Shown here piece after piece: positions 45,209 to 51,955 of a DNA stretch of 64,000 nucleotides (position 1 is the stretch's first letter; each line of letters opens with the position of its first letter). Below the pieces are notes generated by a model. It made no database searches and was not told the origin of the DNA. It saw only the letters and a list, made by a program, of their open reading frames with translations. This DNA comes from UPXZ01 sp047973025 (GTDB taxonomy: Bacteria > Bacteroidota > Bacteroidia > Bacteroidales > Paludibacteraceae), in assembly GCA_047973025.1 (NCBI GenBank), contig JBKEBE010000012.1, forward strand, positions 1-64,000, read 5' to 3'. A program made the position numbers and the translations under genes.

Positions 45209-45403
45209 ATGAAATATAAAAGAAAACAACTTAAATCATTTTTTATTTTTTTATTGACACTCTCAATAATACTTGAAATTTTATTAATTATTTCATTCTT
45301 ATTCGGAAAAATTGAAATTTACTTATTCCTGACACTAGGGCTTTCTAATGTTCTTGTAATGGTCGTGTCCTTACAAAATATAAAAAAGCTAATAAAATCT
45401 TAG
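45209..45403 (+). CDS. Small two-helix membrane protein
   Basis: 64 aa with a basic N-terminus (MKYKRKQLK), two hydrophobic helices (about 11-32 and 37-56) joined by a short turn containing GKIE, and a basic end (IKKLIKS). No homologous family is recognised. It begins 21 bp after the lipoprotein with the hydrophobic Cys-rich tail and precedes a terminator. Size, topology and position recall immunity proteins of bacteriocin operons, but this is an inference from context only. Confidence 0.55.
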   Translation: MKYKRKQLKSFFIFLLTLSIILEILLIISFLFGKIEIYLFLTLGLSNVLVMVVSLQNIKKLIKS

Positions 45404-45415
45404 AATACAATTAGG

Positions 45416-45443
45416 GGCTGTGTGACTAATACACAGTCTCTTT
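45416..45443 (+). terminator. Terminator after the small membrane protein
   Basis: GGCTGTGT (45416-45423) pairs with ACACAGTC (45431-45438) through one G-U pair, followed by TCTCTTT. It ends the 44148-45403 unit. Confidence 0.5.
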
Positions 45444-45479
45444 ATAACGATTAAACCAAATAAATAGAAAATTTGCTTC

Positions 45480-45540
45480 TTTCTTTCTTTCTTTATTTAT
45501 TTACAGTAAGATTAATCAACAACCTTGTGAAACTTGACAT
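45480..45540 (+). repeat. Second copy of the upstream box plus a 20-nt repeat
   Basis: A TTTC/TTTA simple repeat leads into TTTACAGTAAGATTAATCAA, the near copy of 44096-44114. CAACCTTGTGAAACTTGACA (45520-45539) recurs with one mismatch at 60505-60524. Confidence 0.5.
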
Positions 45541-45780
45541 GTACTTATAACAACTGTTAAAAATTCAAACGAGTTTTGGAATAGTCCTGACTTGACACAG
45601 TATGCCTATTTACAAAAAACACGACCCTATAAACGAGCCAAAAGTGGTATTGGCCGGGCAGTAGTCTCATCGGACGCTTACTGGGGGTGGTATGGAATGA
45701 TTGGTTCCGGAATGAATGCCATCGTTGGTGGAGGAATGGCTGCTACCGGTTCGTTTTTCGTGTACATGGGATTACGCTAA
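45538..45780 (+). pseudogene. Headless Gly-rich ORF
   Basis: The frame is open from a TGA at 45535 to the stop at 45778-45780 but has no ATG in its first 58 codons. The first usable start is TTG at 45592, giving 62 aa (TQYAYLQKTRPYKRAKSGIG...). The C-terminal half is hydrophobic and Gly-rich (GMIGSGMNAIVGGGMAATG, FFVYMGLR). It may be the 3' remnant of a longer gene or a small protein with a TTG start. A membrane-protein gene begins 12 bp later. No family is recognised. Confidence 0.4.
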
Positions 45781-45791
45781 CACATACAAAA

Positions 45792-46295
45792 ATGAATAAA
45801 AAACACTTGATCATTGGTTTGGTTACCGGACTCGGATTTGTTGTATTTGCTTTCATCTTGTCATTCATGAAATATGGAGATGCGGTCTGGCGTGATGAGG
45901 AGCTGAGAGAAGTTTTGTACCTTTATCCGTTGTGGTTCTTACTAATGACGTACACGGGATATGGTACCGCTAAATACTATTACAGTCAAAAGGCATTATT
46001 TGTCGTCGGAAACAAAGAGTTGACATCCGACGCTAAAAAGGGATGGATCAATCATTTGCGATGGATGTACTCGCGCTTGTTGGACATTTTATTCAAGGTG
46101 TTCGGAGGGATAATGCCCCTGTATGTATTGGCAAAAATAGAGAGTTTCGAATTTCTCCCATCAAGCCGGGATATCGTTATTGCACTTGCTATTTTATCCC
46201 TCGGATGTTTTGCGGGTAGCAGACTGCTAAAAACAAAATACGAAAAGGAATTAGTTGGACCGGGAAACGAAAACACCAATTCGATTGCCGAATAA
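45792..46295 (+). CDS. Membrane protein of unknown function
   Basis: 167 aa from the ATG at 45792. Hydrophobic segments lie near 5-25, 42-60, 95-115 and 126-145, with a charged stretch (about 70-92, NKELTSDAKKGWINH) and a polar C-terminal tail. No domain is recognised. It starts 12 bp after the headless Gly-rich ORF, repeating the neighbouring order of a Gly-rich hydrophobic protein followed by a membrane protein. A long palindrome ends the unit. Confidence 0.6.
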   Translation: MNKKHLIIGLVTGLGFVVFAFILSFMKYGDAVWRDEELREVLYLYPLWFLLMTYTGYGTAKYYYSQKALFVVGNKELTSDAKKGWINHLRWMYSRLLDILFKVFGGIMPLYVLAKIESFEFLPSSRDIVIALAILSLGCFAGSRLLKTKYEKELVGPGNENTNSIAE

Positions 46296-46327
46296 TAAGA
46301 AAAAATACAGTTTTATCTATAAATAGT

Positions 46328-46357
46328 GAAGAGTTGAAGTGCGCACTTCAACTCTTC
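46328..46357. terminator. 30-bp perfect palindrome between convergent genes
   Basis: GAAGAGTTGAAGTGC is followed directly by its exact reverse complement (46328-46357). It lies between the stops of 45792-46295 (+) and 46390-47847 (-). T tracts are poor (CTTGCTTTT rightward), so a bidirectional terminator is likely but not certain. Confidence 0.55.
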
Positions 46358-46389
46358 CTTGCTTTTATGAGAACTATACGATATTTCCT

Positions 46390-47847
46390 CTATTTCCGTA
46401 CCTTTATCGGTTTGTCATTCCCTACAAATACCCAAAGCACCCCTGAAATCAAAAGCGTAACGGCACAAATGGCAAAAATAATCGACTTGTCGGGTGCGTT
46501 GTTTACCACTTCACCCATCTTGAAGCTGGCTACCAATTGTGGCAGTACTACCGACAGGTTAAAAATGCCCATATAAAGCCCCATTTTGGTTTGATCAACT
46601 TTCTCACTCATGATAGCGAATGGAAGTGATACGATGGATGCCCAACCGATACCGACAACAATCATGTAGATGAAAAAGAGTGTAATATTAGCTCCCATCA
46701 GATAGAGTAAGGCGTAGCCGACAGCCATCAGAAAAATAGCCGTGTTGTGCGTTCGTGTCATCCCGATACGTTTACTCACTTCATTGAGAACCAATACCGG
46801 AAGAATAGCACCCACTAAATCTCGCACCAAAAACGCCCATGAATTGACCGCCTGCATGGAACCTTCGTTCAGCCCCGAGATAACGGTAGATACGTAGAAA
46901 AACATATAAATATTCATCGTCTGCACCCCCCACCATGTAAACGAGTGTGCCAACAGAATTTTTTGAAAAGAGAAGGTGTTTTTGTCTCTACGCTGTACAT
47001 TAAGCAATACGACTACCATACAAATGATTTGTACGACAATAGCCGTGGTTTCAATCCAATTCAACGAAATACCCCCGATTGTTACGGCATTTTGCAATTT
47101 CACGCCAAACATGGTAAGAATAGCATACATGCCGTATATCAAAAAGCCGTAAAGTGGCAGCAAAGTGTCGTGAATGTCTTTTAAAGTTGTTTTCGATTTT
47201 TTGGATTCAGCTTCTTCATCATTATTCAAAATACGTGGTTCTTCAATCAGGAAAATCGGGATTAGGGTAAACAGCACAGCTACAACGACGCCGACATAAA
47301 TAAGCGTTTCATTCCCCCAAAGTACAGCGATGAGATAAGCCAGTACGCCAAATGTACCGGATACGGTTTGCATCCAGGTATAGCCTTTTCCCCGCTCATT
47401 TTTTGTGGTACAGTCGGCTACAAGCGAGCGTGTCGGATTGAAACTCACGTTGATAGACAGATCTAATGTTACAGCTACGGCAATGGCAATATTCATCAGC
47501 CCCTTTGGTCCGTCGGCTTTGAATACATCTTGCACAATGTGCAGGTTGGGTAATGCCAACAACATGATAGCGGTAAGAATACCGCCGATGATAATCCAAG
47601 GGCGTCGTCGTCCGCCCATGAACCACATTTTGTCAGAAAGTGTTCCCACGATAGGTTGAGCGATAATTCCCGCTATCGGACCGGCAGCCCATACGATTCC
47701 TATTTCGTGAATATCCAGCCCGTATTTGGTGGAAAGTATCCAACTCAAGGCTGAAATTTGTACCGACAGACCAAATCCCATGGCCGTAGCCGGAAGACTT
47801 AGTAGCGCGAAGAATGAGTTTGACTTTTTCTTTTGAATTTCTAACAT
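46390..47847 (-). CDS. MFS transporter, SLC45/GPH-like sugar symporter
   Basis: 485-aa inner-membrane MFS protein with 12 hydrophobic segments. The helix 2-3 loop reads GTLSDKMWFMGGRRRPWII, the SDR...GRRRP pattern of SLC45-like sucrose/maltose symporters. SLNWIETTA and FFYVSTVISGLNEGS follow in the second half. In other Bacteroidetes such transporters sit in maltose/maltodextrin loci under LacI-type control. A perfect LacI-type palindrome lies about 125 bp upstream of this ATG. No sugar-metabolism genes are adjacent here. Sugar specificity is inferred only. Confidence 0.82.
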   Translation of the reverse strand: MLEIQKKKSNSFFALLSLPATAMGFGLSVQISALSWILSTKYGLDIHEIGIVWAAGPIAGIIAQPIVGTLSDKMWFMGGRRRPWIIIGGILTAIMLLALPNLHIVQDVFKADGPKGLMNIAIAVAVTLDLSINVSFNPTRSLVADCTTKNERGKGYTWMQTVSGTFGVLAYLIAVLWGNETLIYVGVVVAVLFTLIPIFLIEEPRILNNDEEAESKKSKTTLKDIHDTLLPLYGFLIYGMYAILTMFGVKLQNAVTIGGISLNWIETTAIVVQIICMVVVLLNVQRRDKNTFSFQKILLAHSFTWWGVQTMNIYMFFYVSTVISGLNEGSMQAVNSWAFLVRDLVGAILPVLVLNEVSKRIGMTRTHNTAIFLMAVGYALLYLMGANITLFFIYMIVVGIGWASIVSLPFAIMSEKVDQTKMGLYMGIFNLSVVLPQLVASFKMGEVVNNAPDKSIIFAICAVTLLISGVLWVFVGNDKPIKVRK

Positions 47848-47972
47848 GGTTTATAGCCCCTAATTTCCAAAATGGAAGTTTTAAAATGTTAACAGATTTC
47901 GAATTAAAAATTTCACAATATTAGTCATTTCCCGATTTATTCGATTTAACACCGCCTTTGATAAACAAAAAA

Positions 47973-47998
47973 TAGGTTTGCAAACGTTTGCAAACCTA
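47973..47998. promoter_or_regulatory. Perfect palindrome: LacI-type operator or engB terminator
   Basis: A 26-bp perfect palindrome centred between 47985 and 47986, with core TGCAAACGTTTGCA. This fits the LacI/GalR-family operator form (TGnAAnCGnTTnCA). It lies upstream of the leftward MFS gene and downstream of leftward engB. On the minus strand it is followed by ATTTTTTG, so it could also end engB transcription. The symmetry with a central CG favours an operator. Confidence 0.5.
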
Positions 47999-48037
47999 AG
48001 TAATAAATTTCCGAAAGACTTTGTCTCTCCCCCAAGA

Positions 48038-48658
48038 TCAAACGTCCGTTATTTGCCTGTTTATCGTCTCGATGTATTCCAATAATTCTTCCCGACCTTG
48101 TCTGTTTTCACCGGAAGATAAGAATATAGGTGGCAGCTCTTCCCATGTTTCCAGAAGTTTATCTGTATAGGCTTCCACGTTGGCTCTTCCGCGCGTAGCC
48201 GATTGTTTGTCCATTTTGGTAAAAACAATGGAAAAAGGTACTCTGCTGATGCCGAGCCATTCCATAAATTCCAAATCGATTTGCTGTGGTTCGTGCCGGC
48301 TGTCAATCAATACGAACAAATTGGTCAACTGCTCTCGCTGCAAAATGTAACTTTCAATGATTTTTTTCAACTGTACGCGTTGTTGTTTGCTCTGTCTGGC
48401 GTAGCCGTAGCCCGGTAAATCCACTATGTACCATGCGTTATTGATGATGAAATGATTGATGAGCAGTGTTTTTCCCGGCTTTCCGGAAGTCATTGCCAAC
48501 CCTTTTCGATTGGTCAGCATGTTGATGAGCGACGACTTACCTACGTTGGAACGCCCAATGAAAGCATATTCCGGCAAGTTTCCATCCGGACATTTCAAAT
48601 AATCGGTATTGCTAATTGTAAATTCGGCTGATTGTATATCCATATTAATCTTCTCCAA
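48038..48658 (-). CDS. engB: GTP-binding protein EngB/YihA
   Basis: 206-aa essential-type GTPase of the TrmE-Era-EngA-YihA family, implicated in ribosome (50S) assembly and cell division. Motifs: G1 GRSNVGKSS (35-43), G2 Thr in KPGKT, G3 DLPGYGYA, G4 TKMDK. ATG codons at 48658 and 48643 are both possible starts; the second begins the conserved MDIQSAEF. It lies 16 bp downstream of the SSS symporter in the same direction, so it is probably cotranscribed with it. Confidence 0.95.
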   Translation of the reverse strand: MEKINMDIQSAEFTISNTDYLKCPDGNLPEYAFIGRSNVGKSSLINMLTNRKGLAMTSGKPGKTLLINHFIINNAWYIVDLPGYGYARQSKQQRVQLKKIIESYILQREQLTNLFVLIDSRHEPQQIDLEFMEWLGISRVPFSIVFTKMDKQSATRGRANVEAYTDKLLETWEELPPIFLSSGENRQGREELLEYIETINRQITDV

Positions 48659-48674
48659 ATATTAAATTTAAAAA

Positions 48675-50168
48675 TTATTGAAAAATAATGCTATCCGTAA
48701 TTGTTTCCGATCTCCCCTTTTTAAGCTTAGGGGTTGCCAACCATAGTCCGACAAACGTAATCAAACCGTTTAACATAAGTAATTCGTAACCAAAAGAGTA
48801 GCTCCAAAAATTTTTGCAGATATAATTGATTGTCAAACAAATAAGCGGCGAAGCTACCGCGATGTACGGCACCAATTTGTCGTTGGTACGGCGTTTTGTG
48901 AATAATCCGAACGCGTAAAGTCCCAATAGCGGTCCGTAGGTGTAAGAGACAATGGTGTAAATCGTGTCAATCACACTTTTATTGTTAATTTCTCGAAATA
49001 GCAGTATGATAAGAATAAAAAAAACAGAAATAGCAGCGTGCGTGTTTCTACGAATTTTTACCGCTTTTTCTTTGTTATCTAATTTATCGACTTCCAAAAT
49101 ATCCACAGAGAAAGACGTGGTAAGTGCCGTCAATGCTGAATCTGCGCTGGAGAATGCTGCCGCGATTATTCCGACTATAAAAAGGACAAATACCGCGTAG
49201 CCAAGATATTGCGTGGCAAACAAGGGTAAAATATCATCAGAAGCCTGCGGAAGTGTAATCCCATTTTGCGAAGCGAGTATGAGCAGCATAGCGCCCAGCG
49301 TGAGAAACAAAAAATTAATAGGCACAAAGGCCACTCCGTACCAATACATATTTTTTTGCGCATCCGTTAAAGTACGGATGGTCAAATTTTTCTGCATCAT
49401 ATCCTGATCCAAGCCGGTCATCACTATCGGCACGAAAACGCCGCTTAAAAATTGCTTCCAAAAATTCTGTTTGCTTTGCCAATCATCAAAAAGGAATATA
49501 TCCGTTTTGGGACTATTTTTTAGGGCTGTAACTATTTCCGAACTTGACAAGTTAATCCGTTGTGTAACTTCAACCAGTATCAAAACCAACGCGGTTATCA
49601 TAATCAATGTTTGAAGAGTGTCCGTCCATATTACCGTTTTGATACCGGCACGATGGGTGTAAAGCCAAATTAACAGTACCGTACAGCAGGCAGTAACCCA
49701 AAATGGCACTCCCCAACTATCAAAAACAGTATGCTGTAGAATAAGGGCGACAATGTATAGTCTTGCGGCAGCCCCTATTATTTTTCCGATCAAAAAAAAC
49801 GATGCTCCCGTTTTATACGAACGACTTCCAAAGCGACTGCCCAGATAACTGTAGATTGATGTTAAATTGAGCTTGTAATAGAGTGGTAGAAGTACTTTGG
49901 CGATGATAATGTATCCGAAAAAAAATCCAAATACCATCTGCATGTAGTGAAAATTGACATCACGCACCATGCCCGGCACCGACACAAACGTTACTCCGGA
50001 TATGGATGTGCCAATCATCCCGATAGCAACCACCCACCAAGGCGACTGACGGTTCGCGCGAAAAAATGCTTCGTTATCCGTACCACCACGGCTCGATAAC
50101 TTGGAGATTATTAATAAAGTACCGAAATAAGCGACTATAATCAGTAAAACGATATAATTCTGCATCAC
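48675..50168 (-). CDS. Sodium:solute symporter (SSS family)
   Basis: 497-aa inner-membrane transporter of the SSS family (LeuT fold) with 13 hydrophobic segments. Recognisable blocks: WVVAIGMIGTSISGVTFVSVPG in helix 1-2, GSRSYKTGASFFLIGKIIGAAARLY, and SSADSALTALTTSFSVDI with conserved Ser/Asp residues. The C-terminal KRRTNDK loop separates the last helices. Substrate is unknown. It leads a two-gene unit with engB and is divergent from recR. Confidence 0.9.
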   Translation of the reverse strand: MMQNYIVLLIIVAYFGTLLIISKLSSRGGTDNEAFFRANRQSPWWVVAIGMIGTSISGVTFVSVPGMVRDVNFHYMQMVFGFFFGYIIIAKVLLPLYYKLNLTSIYSYLGSRFGSRSYKTGASFFLIGKIIGAAARLYIVALILQHTVFDSWGVPFWVTACCTVLLIWLYTHRAGIKTVIWTDTLQTLIMITALVLILVEVTQRINLSSSEIVTALKNSPKTDIFLFDDWQSKQNFWKQFLSGVFVPIVMTGLDQDMMQKNLTIRTLTDAQKNMYWYGVAFVPINFLFLTLGAMLLILASQNGITLPQASDDILPLFATQYLGYAVFVLFIVGIIAAAFSSADSALTALTTSFSVDILEVDKLDNKEKAVKIRRNTHAAISVFFILIILLFREINNKSVIDTIYTIVSYTYGPLLGLYAFGLFTKRRTNDKLVPYIAVASPLICLTINYICKNFWSYSFGYELLMLNGLITFVGLWLATPKLKKGRSETITDSIIFQ

Positions 50169-50185
50169 GCGTAAAAATTTAACCG

Positions 50186-50193
50186 CAAAGGTA
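50186..50193 (-). promoter_or_regulatory. -7 element for the SSS-engB unit
   Basis: Reads TACCTTTG on the minus strand, 17 bp before the ATG at 50168. Confidence 0.45.
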
Positions 50194-50297
50194 GTTTTTT
50201 AATATCAGAAAGAAGATATTTGAAAAGTAAAAATGCCGAAGCCATAATTTCAATCGAAAATTTTAAGTCGTATTCTACTTTGCCAAAACATTTTTGT

Positions 50298-50305
50298 TAT
50301 CTTTG
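50298..50305 (+). promoter_or_regulatory. -7 element for recR
   Basis: TATCTTTG. It overlaps the region of an upstream in-frame TTG (50294) and therefore fixes the recR start at the ATG 50327, with a leader of about 18 bases. Confidence 0.5.
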
Positions 50306-50326
50306 TGTCCCATTTCAGCAAATTTG

Positions 50327-50947
50327 ATGAATCAACAATATCCTTCGACACTGCTTGAAAACGCGGTGAACGAATTTTCTAAACTACCGGGAATCGGTCG
50401 TAAAACGGCACTTCGTCTTGTTCTACATTTGCTTAAGCAACGAGAAGATGACGTAGATTTTTTTGGAAATTCGTTCATTCGATTGCGGAAGGAAATTGTC
50501 TATTGTAAAGTGTGCCACAATATCTCTGATACGGAAGTGTGTCACATCTGCAGTAATCCCGCGCGTGACCGACAAACTGTCTGTGTGGTAGAAAATATCA
50601 AGGACGTGATGACCATCGAAAATACTCAACAGTACAAAGGTCTTTATCACGTATTGGGCGGTATCATTTCGCCAATGGATGGTATTGGTCCAAACGATTT
50701 GGAAATTGAGAGTCTTGTAAAGCGGGTGAACGAAGACGATGTAAAAGAAGTCATTCTTGCTTTAAGTACGACAATGGAAGGCGATACGACCAATTTTTAC
50801 ATCTTTCGGAAGCTATCGCCTTCGGGTGTAAAAATTACGACTATCGCTCGCGGTGTGGCGATCGGCGACGAACTCGAATATGCTGATGAAGTAACGCTGG
50901 GACGCTCAATTGTAAACAGGGTGGAATTTACAAATTCGTTTAAATAA
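50327..50947 (+). CDS. recR: Recombination protein RecR
   Basis: 206-aa DNA-repair protein acting with RecO (and RecF) to load RecA at gaps. N-terminal helix-hairpin-helix LPGIGRKTALRL (20-31). Zinc finger C60-x2-C63 and C72-x2-C75. TOPRIM domain VVENIKDVMTIENT with LYHVLGGIISPMDG. C-terminal Walker-B-like segment ending in VTLGRSIVNRVEF. Length is normal. Two further genes follow on the same strand, with 28 and 50 bp gaps. Confidence 0.96.
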   Translation: MNQQYPSTLLENAVNEFSKLPGIGRKTALRLVLHLLKQREDDVDFFGNSFIRLRKEIVYCKVCHNISDTEVCHICSNPARDRQTVCVVENIKDVMTIENTQQYKGLYHVLGGIISPMDGIGPNDLEIESLVKRVNEDDVKEVILALSTTMEGDTTNFYIFRKLSPSGVKITTIARGVAIGDELEYADEVTLGRSIVNRVEFTNSFK

Positions 50948-50975
50948 AAATAAAGCCTATAAATTTAGATAATTC

Positions 50976-51470
50976 ATGGAACTCGACAAAAAACTCAGAA
51001 TGTTGTCCCGCTCAATAAATGTGGTTTATTACACCATCTATTTATTGACGATTATAGCCGTTGTTGTCATTTTCTTTATGACTTATGGGGAAGTTGAAGT
51101 TGAAAAAATTGCCCCAAACAGCAAATTGGGGATTAATATCTCAACTGTTTACATGATTTTCTTGTTGGTTTCTATTCCCGCGTCACTTTTTCTTTTTCAT
51201 CAACATACGTTGAAGTTGCGCAAAGAACCGGACGAGATGTTAAAATTTAGCAAATACAAAAAAGCGTCGTACATTCGGCTTTGGGTAATCGGGAGCGGAT
51301 TGATTATTGGTATAATATTGGTGTATCTGCTCCGCTCTCAGTCTATGATTTTCATGTCGGCGATCGCGGCAATCGCACTTTATTTCTGCAAACCATCGGC
51401 TTTGAAAATTACGCGGGAACTCGAGTTGGAAAATGATGACGACGTCGTTACCGGAAAGAAATATTTATAG
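50976..51470 (+). CDS. Membrane protein of unknown function
   Basis: 164 aa with four hydrophobic segments (near 18-38, 55-76, 100-118 and 122-138) and a hydrophilic C-terminus (LELENDDDVVTGKKYL). The loop after helix 2 carries HQHTLKLRKEPDEMLKFSKY. No domain is recognised. It lies between recR and a HAD-like protein, 28 bp after recR, likely in one operon. Confidence 0.65.
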   Translation: MELDKKLRMLSRSINVVYYTIYLLTIIAVVVIFFMTYGEVEVEKIAPNSKLGINISTVYMIFLLVSIPASLFLFHQHTLKLRKEPDEMLKFSKYKKASYIRLWVIGSGLIIGIILVYLLRSQSMIFMSAIAAIALYFCKPSALKITRELELENDDDVVTGKKYL

Positions 51471-51520
51471 TCAGTTCAATACGGAAAAATTCTTATAATC
51501 TTATTAATCCTTAATTAGTT

Positions 51521-51937
51521 ATGGTAATCGCTGTTGATTTTGATGGAACGATTGTAAAGCACGAATATCCTGCAATCGGCAAGGAAATTCCTTTTGCTAT
51601 TGACACACTGAAGAAATTGCAAGCAGAAGGACATCATCAACTTATCCTTTGGACGGTACGCGAAGGTGAATTGTTGGATGAAGCGGTAGAGTTTTGTAGA
51701 AAAAGGGGATTGGAATTTTATGCCGTCAACAGTAATTACCCTACAGAAGAAAACGTTGAGAATCAGCCGAGAAAAATAAATGCAGAGCTTTTCATTGACG
51801 ATAGAAACCTGGGGGGGATTCCGGATTGGGGACTTATTTACCGCATGGTTATGTCCGGCGACCCTTTTTCTCCACAATCAACGGAATTTATTCCTGATAC
51901 ACCACAGCAAAAGAAAAAGGGTTGGTTTGGTCGATAA
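51521..51937 (+). CDS. HAD-superfamily hydrolase-like protein (BT0820 type)
   Basis: 138-aa compact HAD protein. Motif I DFDGT (6-10) carries the nucleophile and acid Asp. TVREGELLDEAVEFC follows motif II (LWT). Motif III/IV is near IDDRNLGG. There is no cap domain. Size and sequence resemble the small Bacteroides HAD protein BT0820, whose substrate is not established. It is third in the recR unit and convergent with ppk1. Confidence 0.8.
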   Translation: MVIAVDFDGTIVKHEYPAIGKEIPFAIDTLKKLQAEGHHQLILWTVREGELLDEAVEFCRKRGLEFYAVNSNYPTEENVENQPRKINAELFIDDRNLGGIPDWGLIYRMVMSGDPFSPQSTEFIPDTPQQKKKGWFGR

Positions 51938-51955
51938 TGTATGACAGAAATTCTC

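Noticed and set aside
44085..45500. TTTG/TTTC simple repeats as phase-variable promoters
   Set aside because: Only a few units each and no convincing promoter elements on either side; kept only as part of the shared upstream box.
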